A stretch of DNA of 64,000 bases, taken from Sphingomonas horti (GTDB lineage: Bacteria > Pseudomonadota > Alphaproteobacteria > Sphingomonadales > Sphingomonadaceae). A program made the position numbers and the translations under genes. The notes beneath the pieces were generated by a model that was given only the letters and a program-made list of their open reading frames with translations, ran no database searches and was not told the origin of the DNA. Below are positions 51,495-60,896 of the stretch, one piece after another. The stretch is taken from contig NZ_WQMS01000016.1 in NCBI RefSeq assembly GCF_009753715.1, positions 186,001 to 250,000 of the forward strand, read 5' to 3'. How positions within the stretch are numbered: position 1 is the stretch's first letter; the number at the start of each line of letters is the position of its first letter.

Positions 51495-53515
51495 CCGCCG
51501 CCCAGGCGGATTCCGAGCCAGAGCGTGCGCGGCGTCGCCCGCTCGATCACGCCATCGGCCGAGACGGCCGCCTCGACACGCGTGTCGGTCAGGTTCTCGG
51601 CCCTCGCCTCGATCGCCAGCCCCTTTCGCACCGGCACCAGCAGCCGCGCGTCGAGCGTCAGCGCGTCCGCCAGGCGGCGGCTGTTCTGGTCGTCCTCGAA
51701 TTGGCTGGAGATGTAGCGGACCGTTGCCGACGCCTGCAGCAAGCGGCCGGTCCAGCCCAGCGAGCCGGAAGCGGCATGGCGCGGCGTCTGCGCAGGCCGC
51801 AGGCTATCAAGGGGCGCGGCGATGCCGGAGGCCCGCACCCGCGCGTCGGTCAGCGCATAGGACGCGTCCAGCCGCCAGGGCCCAAGCGTCGCGGTCGCGT
51901 CCAGCTCAAGCCCGCGGGACCGGATCGCGTCCAGGTTCCGGCGCATGCGGAAAGAGCCGGCCGCGGACACGAAGCCGACGCCGGGGAAGTTGCCCGGCCC
52001 GCGGGCAATCGTGACGTTGGCGATCGCATCCTCGAGCCGGTTGTCGAACAGCGTCGCCCCGAGGCGGACGGCGGTGGTGGGCCGATACTCGATCCCGATC
52101 TCCGCGCCCTGCAGCCGCTCGGGCGAGAGGCCGGCATTCGCGGCAGTGGCGTCGGCGCCGACGCGGAACGGACGATAGAGCTCGTTCAGTGTCGGCAGCC
52201 GCCAGCCGGCATAGGCGGCGGCGCGCAGCGTCAGCGTGTCGGCGGCGCGCCAGGCGAGGCCGGCGCGGCCGGTCGGTTCCCAGCCGCTGCGATCGGGGAA
52301 ATGGCTGTCGGTCAGCGGCGCCGCGGTCGCGAGCGTCCGCTCATTGAGAAAGCCGTCGCGGATCGACCAGCGGTCGATGCGGCCGCCGGCGCTCAGCGTC
52401 ACCGTGCCCGGCGTCCAGGACAGGTCGGCGAATGCGCCGACGGTGCTGCTGACGCCGCCCGCCAGGCGGCCGCGCGTGGGAGCGCCGTTGACGAAGGTGA
52501 ACAGCTCTTCGGTGCGCCCGCTGGTGCGCCGCCAGTCGGCGCCCGCGCGCAGGTCCAGGTCCGGCCCGAGCGGCGGCGCGATCTCGACGCGTGCGCCAAG
52601 CCCGGTCGCCGGCGTGTTATACTGGTCGAGCACCTGGCTGGCGCCGCCCCGGTCGTCGCTGACCGAAGCGAACTGGCTCTGGAACGCGCGGGTCTGGAGA
52701 TAGGCGAGCGCGGAGAAGCCCCAATCGCCGCGCCCGACCAGCCTCAGGCTCGCATCGGCCCCGTCGCTGCCGTTGCGGGTGAAGGCGGTGCCCCGCTCGC
52801 GGCGGTCGGTGAAGGCGAGGACATTGGCTTGCAGCTCGGTCGTGGCGTCGACCGGGATCACGCCGCGCGCGGCGACACTTGCCTGCTCGTAGGGCGCCGA
52901 GCGGTCGGCAGCGCCGCGCTGGCCGGCGACGATCGGCACGAACCCGTCGCCGCGCGCATAATCGGCCGAAAGCGTCGCAAAGCCCCCGCCCAGCCGCGCG
53001 CTGGCCGCCGCGTCTGCCTCGACCGCGTCGCGGCTGCCATAGGCCAGCCGGGCCGACAGCGGCGGCAGCTGGTCCGGCCCCGCGCTCGACAGCTCGATCG
53101 TGCCGGCGAGCGCGCCGGGCCCGAACACGCCGCTGCCGCCGCCGCGCGTGACCCGCACCCCGCCGAGCCGCTCGGGCGCATAGGCGGGGAAAGCGACCCA
53201 GCCGCCGAACGGATCGGCCTGCGGCACGCCGTCCAGGACCAGCAGCGCCCGGCTCGCGGCATTGCCGCCCAGCCCGCGCAGCGTCACACCCTGGCTGGTC
53301 GGATTGGCCGAACGCGAATCCGAGCGGCGGAATTGCTGCAGCCCGGCGACGTCCGCCAGCACGTCCTCCAGCCGCCCGCTCGCGCTCGCCTCGATCCGGG
53401 CGCGGTCGATCGCGACCACGTCATAGGCGGCTTCGCCCGGCGCTTCGCTCAGCCCGCGGCCGGTGACGACGATGTCGGACGCAGACGCGGCTGCAAGGAG
53501 GGACAGCAACAGCAT
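51491..53515 (-). CDS. TonB-dependent outer-membrane receptor
   Basis: 674 residues with a short signal peptide (MLLLSLLAAASAS). The plug domain has LEDVLADVAGLQQFRRSDSRSANPTSQGVTLRGLGGNAASRALLVLDGVP, and the barrel ends LWLGIRLGGG, with many aromatic-bounded strands. It takes up a metal chelate, vitamin or sugar; the ligand cannot be told. It lies 6 bases from the GST-like gene start region. Confidence 0.92.
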   Translation of the reverse strand: MLLLSLLAAASASDIVVTGRGLSEAPGEAAYDVVAIDRARIEASASGRLEDVLADVAGLQQFRRSDSRSANPTSQGVTLRGLGGNAASRALLVLDGVPQADPFGGWVAFPAYAPERLGGVRVTRGGGSGVFGPGALAGTIELSSAGPDQLPPLSARLAYGSRDAVEADAAASARLGGGFATLSADYARGDGFVPIVAGQRGAADRSAPYEQASVAARGVIPVDATTELQANVLAFTDRRERGTAFTRNGSDGADASLRLVGRGDWGFSALAYLQTRAFQSQFASVSDDRGGASQVLDQYNTPATGLGARVEIAPPLGPDLDLRAGADWRRTSGRTEELFTFVNGAPTRGRLAGGVSSTVGAFADLSWTPGTVTLSAGGRIDRWSIRDGFLNERTLATAAPLTDSHFPDRSGWEPTGRAGLAWRAADTLTLRAAAYAGWRLPTLNELYRPFRVGADATAANAGLSPERLQGAEIGIEYRPTTAVRLGATLFDNRLEDAIANVTIARGPGNFPGVGFVSAAGSFRMRRNLDAIRSRGLELDATATLGPWRLDASYALTDARVRASGIAAPLDSLRPAQTPRHAASGSLGWTGRLLQASATVRYISSQFEDDQNSRRLADALTLDARLLVPVRKGLAIEARAENLTDTRVEAAVSADGVIERATPRTLWLGIRLGGG

Positions 53516-53521
53516 CAGGGA

Positions 53522-54148
53522 TCAGGCCTGCACCCGGTCCGGGTGCGCGGCGGCAAACGGCTCCAGATCCTGCAATGCGGAATCGATCCGCACCAGCGTG
53601 GGGAAGGCGCCCAGGTCCAGCCTGAAGCGGCGCGCGTTGAACATCTGCGGCACCAGGCAGATATCGGCGAGGCCGGGATCGTCGCCGCCCAGATAGCGGC
53701 CGCTGCCCTCCGCCATCCGTTCCAGCGCGGCAAAGCCTTCGCGGATCCAGTGCCGGTACCAATCGTCGCGCGTGTCCTGGTCGGCACCGAGCTTGTCCTT
53801 CAGATAGCCGAGCACGCGCAGGTTGTTGAGCGGATGAATGTCGCAGGCGATCAGCAGCGCCTGCGCCAGCGCCCGGGCGCGCCGCGCGGGATCGGCGGGC
53901 AGGAATGCGGGCTCGGGGAAGCGCGCGTCGAGATAGTCGAGGATCGCCAGCGACTGGGTCAGCTGATGGCCGTCGATCTCCAGCGTCGGCACGAACCCCT
54001 GCGGGTTGCGGGCAAGGTTGTCGGCGCCGCGCTGGGTTCCTTCGAGCAGGGGAATGTCGACGCGCTCATATTCGACGCGCTTCAGGTTCAGCCCGATCCG
54101 CACGCGATAGCTGGCCGAGGACCGGAAATAGTCGAACAGGCGGATCAT
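53522..54148 (-). CDS. maiA: GST-fold maleylacetoacetate isomerase-like protein
   Basis: 208 residues. RLFDYFRSSASYRVRIGLNLKRVEYERV, NPQGFVPTLEIDGHQLTQSLAILDYLD and GLADICLVPQMFNARRF are the zeta-class GST/MaiA pattern. It isomerises maleylacetoacetate in tyrosine degradation using glutathione. Its start overlaps the MTA phosphorylase gene stop by 4 bases. No other tyrosine-degradation gene is in the window. Confidence 0.88.
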   Translation of the reverse strand: MIRLFDYFRSSASYRVRIGLNLKRVEYERVDIPLLEGTQRGADNLARNPQGFVPTLEIDGHQLTQSLAILDYLDARFPEPAFLPADPARRARALAQALLIACDIHPLNNLRVLGYLKDKLGADQDTRDDWYRHWIREGFAALERMAEGSGRYLGGDDPGLADICLVPQMFNARRFRLDLGAFPTLVRIDSALQDLEPFAAAHPDRVQA

Positions 54149-55011
54149 CCGAGCACCCTTCCTGCAACAGCATCCAGCTTCGCGACCAGCGCGGGATCGC
54201 GCGCCTCGGGCGCGGTGACCAGCGCCACGTCCAGGCAGGTGTCGATCGGGCTCGGGTCGCGGTTCGGCGGAAGCAGCCGCGCCAGCTCGACGACCGTCTG
54301 CCGTGCCAGGCCGGCATTGCCGTGCATGACCCGCATCACCTCTGCGACGTCGACATGCGCTTCGTCGGAGCGCCAGCAATCATAGTCGGTCACCATGGCA
54401 ACCAGCGCATAGGGCAGCTCCGCCTCGCGCGCGAGCTTTGCCTCGGGCATCGCAGTCATGCCGATCACGTCGGCGCCCCAGCCGCGATACATATGGCTTT
54501 CGGCGCGGGTGCCGAATTGCGGGCCCTCGATCGCGACATAGGTGCCGCCCTCCGTCACCGGCGCGCCGGCCCTGCCCGCGGCGGCGGCGGCGAAGGCGGC
54601 GAGGCGCGGACAGACCGGGTCGGCCATCGACGCATGGGCCACCAGCCCGGGGCCGAAGAAGCTGTTCGGCCGCGCGCGGGTGTTGTCGATGAACTGGTCG
54701 ACGACAACGAAGCGGCCGGGCGGCAGCTCTTCCCTGAGCGAGCCGACCGCGGACAGCGCGATCAGGTCGGTGCAGCCGACCCGCTTCAGCGCGTCGATAT
54801 TGGCGCGGTAGTTGAGCTGTGACGGGGCGGCGCGATGGCCGCGGCCGTGGCGCGGCAGGAAGGCGAAGCGGATGCCGGCGATGGTGCCGGTCAGAGGCTG
54901 GTCGGACGGCGCGCCCCAGGGCGTATCGACCGTGCGCCACCGCGCGTCCTCAAGCGCGTCGATCGCGTAGAGCCCCGACCCGCCGAGAACCCCGATGCAC
55001 CACTCCCCCAT
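54145..55011 (-). CDS. mtnP: S-methyl-5'-thioadenosine phosphorylase
   Basis: 288 residues. CIGVLGGSGLYAIDAL, FLPRHGRGHRAAPSQLNYRANIDALKRVG, SLREELPPGRFVVVDQFIDNT, YVAIEGPQFGTRAESHMYRGWGADVIGMTAMPEAKLARE and YDCW are the MTAP signature. It splits methylthioadenosine into adenine and methylthioribose-1-phosphate for methionine salvage. It overlaps the GST gene by 4 bases. Confidence 0.95.
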   Translation of the reverse strand: MGEWCIGVLGGSGLYAIDALEDARWRTVDTPWGAPSDQPLTGTIAGIRFAFLPRHGRGHRAAPSQLNYRANIDALKRVGCTDLIALSAVGSLREELPPGRFVVVDQFIDNTRARPNSFFGPGLVAHASMADPVCPRLAAFAAAAAGRAGAPVTEGGTYVAIEGPQFGTRAESHMYRGWGADVIGMTAMPEAKLAREAELPYALVAMVTDYDCWRSDEAHVDVAEVMRVMHGNAGLARQTVVELARLLPPNRDPSPIDTCLDVALVTAPEARDPALVAKLDAVAGRVLG

Positions 55012-55038
55012 GTCCCGCTCCCATCCGGGCCCGCCGAG

Positions 55039-55077
55039 GCCCCCGCTTCCTGCCGGGCAGCGTTAGGAAGCGGGGGC
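55039..55077 (-). terminator. Strong hairpin between the Gly/Tyr-rich gene and mtnP
   Basis: A perfect 13-base GC-rich stem (55039-55051 with 55065-55077) lies in the 106-base gap after the Gly/Tyr-rich gene. It has no T-run. A second stem (55091-55106) lies beside it. They may end or attenuate transcription. Confidence 0.4.
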
Positions 55078-55117
55078 GGGTTCGACAAGCGGCTCCGGCC
55101 GGGAGCCGGTCATCGGG

Positions 55118-55498
55118 TCAGTAGCGGCCGCAGACGCGGACCCGGCGCCAGCGGCCGCGCCAATCGTCCCACTGGCGCTCGGTCCAGCAGCGCCGCGGCG
55201 CATAATAGGAGCCATAGCCGTAGCCGCTATAGGGGCGCCCGTAATAGCCATAATTATAGGAGTAGGGCCGGCCATAATAGCCGCCGCCATAGCCGTCATA
55301 ATAGCCGCGGCGCGAATTGGACGCGAGCGCCGCGCCCACGGCCAGGCCCAGCGCGCCGGCGCCGATCGCCAGAGCGGTGCGGTCGCCGCGGTGATGGCCG
55401 TAATAGCGGCCGCGATATTGCGCCTCGGCGGGGCTGGCGGTCGCGACCAGGGTCGCGCCGGCGATCAGCCCGGCGGTGATTTTCGTCGAAAGCTTCAC
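55118..55498 (-). CDS. Gly/Tyr-rich secreted protein
   Basis: 126 residues from GTG 55498 with GGAG 7 bases upstream. A signal peptide (VKLSTKITAGLIAGATLVATASPAEAQ) is followed by a Gly-zipper-like helix (ALAIGAGALGLAVGAALA) and a Tyr/Gly-rich stretch (YYDGYGGGYYGRPYSYNYGYY...), ending RCWTERQWDDWRGRWRRVRVCGRY with two Cys that could pair. Family not recognised; such proteins may be periplasmic or surface-associated. Confidence 0.8.
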   Translation of the reverse strand: MKLSTKITAGLIAGATLVATASPAEAQYRGRYYGHHRGDRTALAIGAGALGLAVGAALASNSRRGYYDGYGGGYYGRPYSYNYGYYGRPYSGYGYGSYYAPRRCWTERQWDDWRGRWRRVRVCGRY

Positions 55499-55604
55499 CC
55501 TCTGTCTCCTTCGAAAACACATGGAACCGACGCGGAGCAGGACGCTCCGGTTCCACCGTCCGCCTTGTGCCTAAGTCCATATGAACCAAGGCGGAACGGC
55601 GCGT

Positions 55605-56792
55605 TCAGGAAAGGGCCTCCGCGAAGCGGCGAAGGCCGTTGGCGAGGTCGGCGATCAGGTCGTCGGGGTCCTCCAGCCCGACATGCAGCCGCACCAGCGG
55701 CCCTTCGGCCGCCCAAGGCACGACGGTGCGCATCCGCTGCGGATCGGCGGGGACGACGAGGCTTTCGAAGCCGCCCCAGCTGTAGCCGATGCCGAACAGC
55801 TCCAGCGAATCGATCATGGCCGCGCGCGCGGCGTCGCCGCCGCCGTTCAGCACGATCGAGAACAGGCCGGACGCGCCGGAGAAGTCGCGGGCCCACAGCT
55901 CGTGCCCAGGACAGCCGGGCAGGGCCGGGTGCAGCACGCGGGCGACCTGCGGCTGTTCGGCCAGCCAGCGCGCGACCTTGAGCGCGTTCGCCTGGTGTTG
56001 GGCGAGGCGGACGCCCATCGTCCGCAGCCCCCGCGATCCGAGCCAGGCGTCGTCGGGCGCCGCGTGCTGGCCGAGCTGGTAGGTCGCCTGCCTGAGCCTC
56101 GCCCACGCGAAGGGCGCCGCCGTGACCGACCCCAGCATCGCGTCGGAATGGCCGACCACATATTTGGTGCAGGCGAGGATCGACAGGTCGACGCCCTTTT
56201 CGATCGCGGGGAAGTAGAGCGGGGTGGCCCAGGTATTGTCGAGCAGAGTCGTAGCCCCGCGCGCCTTCGCGGCCGCGCAGATCGCCGGCACGTCCTGCAC
56301 CTCGAAGGTTAGGCTGCCGGGGCTCTCCATGAACACCGCGCGCGTGTTGTCCCCGATCAGCCCGGCGATTCCGGCGCCGATCAGCGGGTCGTAATAGCGC
56401 GTCGCGATGTCGAAGCGCTTCAGCATGCCGTCGCACAGGGCGCGGGTCGGTTCATAGGCGCTGTCGACCATCAGCAGCTCGTCGCCGGGCTCGAGCACGG
56501 CCAGCAGCGCCGTCGCCACCGCCGCCACGCCGGACGGGAAGAGCAGAGTCGCCTCCGCGCCCGGTTCGAGCTCGGTCAGCGCCTCGGCCAGCGACCATTG
56601 GGTCGGCGTGCCGCGCCGGCCGTAGAACAGCCGGTGGTGCGTGTCGTTCGGCCGCTCCTTCAGCTCGGCGACGCTGTCGTAGAGGATGGTCGACGCGCGC
56701 CAGACGGGCGGGCTGACGATCCCCTGCGTCCATTCGCTCCGCCGGCCGGCCTCGACCAGCCGGGTGGCGGGCTTGCGGGCGTTATCGGCCAT
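55605..56792 (-). CDS. metC: Cystathionine beta-lyase
   Basis: 395 residues from ATG 56792 (the longer frame to 56855 has no support). The PLP lysine is in LSILACTKYVVGHSDAMLG, with LFPSGVAAVATALLAVLEPGDELLMVDSAYEP and RRGTPTQWSLAEAL. The FGIGYSWGGFESLV tail is typical of MetC. It makes homocysteine for methionine synthesis. It is near MTA phosphorylase and the sulfurtransferase, giving a sulfur-metabolism theme. Confidence 0.9.
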   Translation of the reverse strand: MADNARKPATRLVEAGRRSEWTQGIVSPPVWRASTILYDSVAELKERPNDTHHRLFYGRRGTPTQWSLAEALTELEPGAEATLLFPSGVAAVATALLAVLEPGDELLMVDSAYEPTRALCDGMLKRFDIATRYYDPLIGAGIAGLIGDNTRAVFMESPGSLTFEVQDVPAICAAAKARGATTLLDNTWATPLYFPAIEKGVDLSILACTKYVVGHSDAMLGSVTAAPFAWARLRQATYQLGQHAAPDDAWLGSRGLRTMGVRLAQHQANALKVARWLAEQPQVARVLHPALPGCPGHELWARDFSGASGLFSIVLNGGGDAARAAMIDSLELFGIGYSWGGFESLVVPADPQRMRTVVPWAAEGPLVRLHVGLEDPDDLIADLANGLRRFAEALS

Positions 56793-56972
56793 GGCGTGCC
56801 CCGGGCCGCGGAAGGTTAGGAAGGTTGGGCGCGCGGAAAAAATCCCCTCGATCAATCGCGCCGGAATAATCGACCAGGGCGATCAGGAAGGGATTGGCGC
56901 GACTCGGCATAGGGCGGGAGGTAGCGAAAGAGGGACCGTGTAGGACAGCGGTTTCTTGCCCGCCGCCCGCGG

Positions 56973-57809
56973 TCACGCCGCCGCGCCGGTTTCCTTGGGC
57001 GTGGACGGGTCCGCGCCCCATTCGCTCCACGAGCCGTCGTACAGCGCCGCATCCTTGCCCAGCAGATGCAGGCCAAACAGCAGCACCGAGGCGGTGATGC
57101 CGGACCCGCAGGTCGTCACGATCGGCTTGTCGAGATCCACGCCCGATCGCTCGAACGCCTGCCGCAGATCGTCGCCCTGCTTCCAGCTGCCGTCGGCGTT
57201 GAACAGCTGGGTGTAGGGCAGGTTCCTGGAGCCGGGGATATGACCCGGCTGCACGCCTGGCCGCTCGGCGACCTGGCCCGCGAAGCGGTCGGCGCCGCGC
57301 GCGTCCAGCACCTGTTCGGCCCTGCTCCCGACATTGGCCTTCATCTGGTCCAGCGAGCGCACGCTCTTGGAATCGGTCCAGGCAGTGAAGTGCCGGTGGC
57401 GGACCTGCGGCTTGCCGCTTTCGACCGGCCGCGATTCGGCGCGCCATTTGGCGAGGCCGCCGTCCAGGATCGCGACATCATGGGCGCCGAAGGTGCGGAG
57501 CATCCACCAGGCGCGGGCGGCGGTCTTGTAGGGCGACTGGTCATAGACGACGATCCGGCTGCCGTCGCCCAACCCCAGCGACTGCATGCGGCTCGCGAAT
57601 TTTTCGGCCGGCGGCAGCATGTTGGGAAGTGAGGTGCTGCTGTCTGCAAGCTCCGCCAGGTCCATGAACACCGCGCCCGGGATGTGCGCCTGCTCAAAGG
57701 CCGCCGCCGCATCGCCTTCGCCCGGCATCAGCCAGGTCGCGTCGACGACGCGCAGATCGACCGCGCCCAATTCCTTTTCCAGCCAGTCGGTCGAAACCAG
57801 AGCGTCCAT
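56973..57809 (-). CDS. sseA: Sulfurtransferase (rhodanese / 3-mercaptopyruvate type)
   Basis: 278 residues, two rhodanese domains. The active-site Cys234 is in TTCGSGITASV, matching the CG[S/T]G[V/I]T loop of 3-mercaptopyruvate sulfurtransferases. IPGAVFMDLAELAD and VQPGHIPGSRNLPYTQLF mark the domain starts. It transfers sulfur to thiol or cyanide. It is downstream of a 116-base divergent region shared with the CDF transporter. Confidence 0.93.
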   Translation of the reverse strand: MDALVSTDWLEKELGAVDLRVVDATWLMPGEGDAAAAFEQAHIPGAVFMDLAELADSSTSLPNMLPPAEKFASRMQSLGLGDGSRIVVYDQSPYKTAARAWWMLRTFGAHDVAILDGGLAKWRAESRPVESGKPQVRHRHFTAWTDSKSVRSLDQMKANVGSRAEQVLDARGADRFAGQVAERPGVQPGHIPGSRNLPYTQLFNADGSWKQGDDLRQAFERSGVDLDKPIVTTCGSGITASVLLFGLHLLGKDAALYDGSWSEWGADPSTPKETGAAA

Positions 57810-57925
57810 GCGCGTTCCTCCGTTGTGGGTTTCGCTTAATCAAAGCCGTAACGCTTGGGAACCGATTCCGCCGCAGGGAACATCCGGCACCGCCCGTCGT
57901 AACATTCGTTCATCGAGGATCGCGG

Positions 57926-58843
57926 ATGACGGAACACGGGTCGCGCACGTCGATCATCGCCGCGCTGATCGGCAACCTGCTGATCGCGCTGACCAAGGGC
58001 GTGGCGGCGGCGCTGTCGGGCAGCTCCGCGATGCTGAGCGAAGCGGTGCATTCGCTGGTCGATTCCGGGAACGAAGTGCTGCTGCTGTACGGCCAGCACC
58101 GCGCCGCCAAGCCGCCCGACGAGCAGCACCCGTTCGGCTATGGCCGCGAGCTCTATTTCTGGTGCTTCGTCGTCGCGCTGCTGATCTTCGCGGTCGGCGC
58201 CGGCGTGTCGATCTACGAAGGCGTGATCCATATCCGCCACCCGGAGCCGAACACGCGGCCGGGGCTGAGCTACATCGTCTTCGCCCTCGCCTTCGTGTTC
58301 GAAAGCGCGTCCTGGTGGTTCGGCTGGCGCGCCTTCCGCCAGGCCAAGGGGACGCTGAGATGGTGGATCGCGGTCAAGTCCAGCAAGGACCCGACCAGCT
58401 TCATGGTGTTCTTCGAGGATTCGGCGGCGCTGGCCGGGATCGCGATCGCCGCGGTGGGCACCTACGTCTCGGTGACGCTCGGCAAGCCGTGGATCGACGG
58501 GGCCGCCTCGATCCTGATCGGCTGCGTGCTGGCGGCGGTGGCGGTCGTGCTCGCGCGCGAAAGCAAGGCGCTGCTGATCGGCGAGCGTGCATCGCCGGTG
58601 CTGACCGATTCCATCAAGCGCATGGTCGCGGCCGATCCGTGCGTCGAATCGGTGGAAAGCATCACCACGTCACAGCTGGCGCCGGACAAGGTGTTCGCGG
58701 CGCTGGGGCTGCAATTCGACGATTCGCTCAGCGTCCACGACATCGAGCATCTGATCGCGCGGCTGGAGCATCAGATCCGCAGTCGCCATCCCGAGCTGTT
58801 CCGCATCTTCGTCCGCCCGCAGCCGCGCGTGCCCGAGCGCTAA
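57926..58843 (+). CDS. Cation diffusion facilitator family transporter
   Basis: 305 residues with six membrane helices. The first metal-site pattern is SAMLSEAVHSLVDSGNEVLLLYG, with HPFGYGRELYFW after helix 2 and a C-terminal ferredoxin-like cytoplasmic domain (CVESVESITTSQLAPDKVFAALGLQF, HPELFRIFVRP). It exports divalent metal (Zn/Fe/Mn) by proton antiport. Its stop overlaps the LuxR-type gene stop convergently by 3 bases. Confidence 0.92.
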   Translation: MTEHGSRTSIIAALIGNLLIALTKGVAAALSGSSAMLSEAVHSLVDSGNEVLLLYGQHRAAKPPDEQHPFGYGRELYFWCFVVALLIFAVGAGVSIYEGVIHIRHPEPNTRPGLSYIVFALAFVFESASWWFGWRAFRQAKGTLRWWIAVKSSKDPTSFMVFFEDSAALAGIAIAAVGTYVSVTLGKPWIDGAASILIGCVLAAVAVVLARESKALLIGERASPVLTDSIKRMVAADPCVESVESITTSQLAPDKVFAALGLQFDDSLSVHDIEHLIARLEHQIRSRHPELFRIFVRPQPRVPER

Positions 58844-60030
58844 CGCAACTGCGCCCGCAGCTCAGGCTGCGCTTTCGTCATCTCCGAGTCCGTATTGGAT
58901 CGGACCGGCAGATCGAAGGACGAAACCAGCGCGACCAGCTCCGCCCGGCGGTGGACGCCGGTCTTGTCGAACAGCCGCAGCAGGTGCGTGCGGACGGTCG
59001 CTTCGCCGATACTGAGCGTCCCGGCGATCGCGGCATTGCCCTTCCCCCCGACCACTTCGTTCAGCACGCGCGCCTCGGCGGGTGTGAGGTCGAACAATTC
59101 GGCGATGATGTCCGCGCCGGCGCCACTTCGCCGGTTGGCCGGCGACACGAAGACGGCGGCGACGGCGGCGGCTTTGGTCCCGGCCCTTTCGATGCACGGA
59201 CGAAGCGGCAGCACGTGGAGAATGCGTTCCTTCCCCTGATCACCGCGTAGCGGAACGTTGAAGCCCTTGCGCCCGATCGTGCTCGCCCCGCTCGCCGCCT
59301 GCCGGACGGCGGTCTCCAGCGCCTTGTCCGCACCCGGGCGGTTGAGCCGCAGCCGTTCCTCGCCCAGGCGGATGGCGTCGCCGCGCTCGATCAGCGCGTG
59401 CGCCGCGGGGTTGGCGTGAATCACGCGACATTCAGCGTCCACCAGCAAGACGGCGGCGGCAAGTTCGTGAATGACCGCCTCGAACGTGGCCGCGGTCGCG
59501 GTCTTCAGGTCGAGCAGCCGGCTGATCGTGATCGCGCGCTGCAGATGCGGGAGCAGCAGCGCCGCCGCCTGAACCTCTTCGTCTCCGATCGGACCGTCTC
59601 GCCGATGGCGGCCCAGGCCGAGGGAGCCGACCGCTTCGTCGTCGCGGGCGACGACCAGGGCCATCACGTCGATCAGCCCCTGTGGCTCCGCCCATTCCTT
59701 GCGGTAGCGGCCGTTCACAAGCGCGTCGGGATTGATCCGCGACAGCACCGCCGGCTCGTGAAGCGGATGCGTCAGGATGACGTGCGGACCGCCCCATTGT
59801 TCGACGATCGCGCTGCCATAATCGTCCATCCGGGATCGCCAGGGCTCGCTGACCCCGCTGCTGATGCTCAACCGCACCGCGCCCGTTCGCAATTCGATCA
59901 AGGTCAGTGCGGAATGATGAAAGCGCAGTTCGTGCCGCACGCGCGCCAGCACATCATCCCAGCGCGCCGGGTCCAGCGCGCAGTCGTAGATCGTGCCGAT
60001 CAGGTCCGAGAATGACGATGCCGACCGCAC
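58840..60030 (-). CDS. LuxR-family regulator with large N-terminal sensor
   Basis: 396 residues from GTG 60030 with GAGGGGG 8 bases upstream. Residues 1-310 hold GAF/PAS-like sensing regions (VLLVDAECRVIHANPAAHALIERGD is PAS-like). The C-terminal HTH (LTPAEARVLNEVVGGKGNAAIAGTLSIGEATVRTHLLRLFDKTGVHRRAELVAL) is LuxR-type. It is divergent from the two PEPxxWA-CTERM genes and may control them, given a 16-bp palindrome in the intergenic region. Confidence 0.9.
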   Translation of the reverse strand: MRSASSFSDLIGTIYDCALDPARWDDVLARVRHELRFHHSALTLIELRTGAVRLSISSGVSEPWRSRMDDYGSAIVEQWGGPHVILTHPLHEPAVLSRINPDALVNGRYRKEWAEPQGLIDVMALVVARDDEAVGSLGLGRHRRDGPIGDEEVQAAALLLPHLQRAITISRLLDLKTATAATFEAVIHELAAAVLLVDAECRVIHANPAAHALIERGDAIRLGEERLRLNRPGADKALETAVRQAASGASTIGRKGFNVPLRGDQGKERILHVLPLRPCIERAGTKAAAVAAVFVSPANRRSGAGADIIAELFDLTPAEARVLNEVVGGKGNAAIAGTLSIGEATVRTHLLRLFDKTGVHRRAELVALVSSFDLPVRSNTDSEMTKAQPELRAQLR

Positions 60031-60086
60031 AATGGATGCCCCCTCATCCTTGTCCTGCAGCCGTTTAGCTCAAATTCTTCGCGAAC

Positions 60087-60102
60087 TCCACCGAACGGTG
60101 GA
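60087..60102. promoter_or_regulatory. Perfect palindrome between LuxR gene and PEPxxWA-CTERM genes
   Basis: TCCACCG-AA-CGGTGGA is a perfect inverted repeat with a 2-base centre, lying 57 bases upstream of the LuxR-type gene start and 100 bases before the PEPxxWA-CTERM start. It is a plausible operator of the divergent regulator. Inference only. Confidence 0.45.
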
Positions 60103-60201
60103 CGCAACGCCTTTCCCCGATCCTCACTATGGCCGCCGCCCAACCAGGTCCGGGCAGCGGAGCAGACCGGGCGCGTACCAACTCAACAAGGGGTGAGTGA
60201 G

Positions 60202-60867
60202 ATGCTGTGCAAGACTAAAGCCATCGCCGCTTTGCTGGCCGCCGCCGCGATCGGAGGCGGCGCCCAAGCCGCGACCGATCCGGTCGGCGACTTCCTTGCG
60301 ACCTTTACCGGCGCCCAAGCCGCCAGTCTGGACTTCACGTCCGCCGAGGCGCGGTTCGACGGGACCAAATTCGACCTGAAGCTGACCCTGGCCGGCAGCG
60401 CCGCCGGCGCACCGGCCGGGCAGCTCTGGGTCTGGGGCGTCAACCGCGGGGCGGGCACGCCGCGCCTGAACGAGCTGTTCGACCCGGACATCGAGCCGGT
60501 CAAATGGGACGCGCTCGCGGTGCTCGCGCCCAACGGAGCGCTGAGCGTCGTCGCCCTGCAGCCGGCGGGTCCGCCGGCGTTCACTTTCATCCCCGGCGGC
60601 GCCGTTATCGACGGCAACAGCATCACCGCTTCGGTGCCGCTGAGCCTTTGGGGTAGCCGCGGCTATGCGCCGATCAGCTACACCTTCCAGCTCTGGTCGC
60701 GGCTGCGGACGAATCCGGCGATGGACGGCCCCAATGACGAGATCGCCGATTTCGGGCCGCGCGTGTTCGCCGCCGTCCCCGAGCCGGCGAGCTGGGCGAT
60801 GATGATCGCCGGCTTCGCCTGCGCCGGGGCGGCCGCGCGCCGCCGCCGGCGCGCCGCCTTCGCCTGA
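60202..60867 (+). CDS. PEPxxWA-CTERM exported protein, function unknown
   Basis: 221 residues from ATG 60202 with AAGGGG 8 bases upstream. A signal peptide (MLCKTKAIAALLAAAAIGGGAQA) is followed by a beta-rich domain (WVWGVNRGAGTPRLNELFDPD; SVPLSLWGSRGYAPISYTFQLW) and the C-terminal sorting signal VPEPASWAMMIAGFACAGAAARRRRR (PEPxxWA motif, membrane helix, Arg cluster). This predicts exosortase/archaeosortase-type processing and surface display. The partner sortase is not in the window. Confidence 0.88.
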   Translation: MLCKTKAIAALLAAAAIGGGAQAATDPVGDFLATFTGAQAASLDFTSAEARFDGTKFDLKLTLAGSAAGAPAGQLWVWGVNRGAGTPRLNELFDPDIEPVKWDALAVLAPNGALSVVALQPAGPPAFTFIPGGAVIDGNSITASVPLSLWGSRGYAPISYTFQLWSRLRTNPAMDGPNDEIADFGPRVFAAVPEPASWAMMIAGFACAGAAARRRRRAAFA

Positions 60868-60896
60868 CGGGTCGCCGTCCAGAAAAGGAGTGAATC

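Noticed and set aside
51359-54385. 1008-codon plus-strand open frame across the TonB receptor and GST genes
   Set aside because: Arg/Gly/Gln-rich antisense shadow of the real minus-strand genes, which have clear family motifs.
56793-56972. Possible small gene between metC and the sulfurtransferase
   Set aside because: No frame with a plausible start, SD and composition was seen in these 180 bases.
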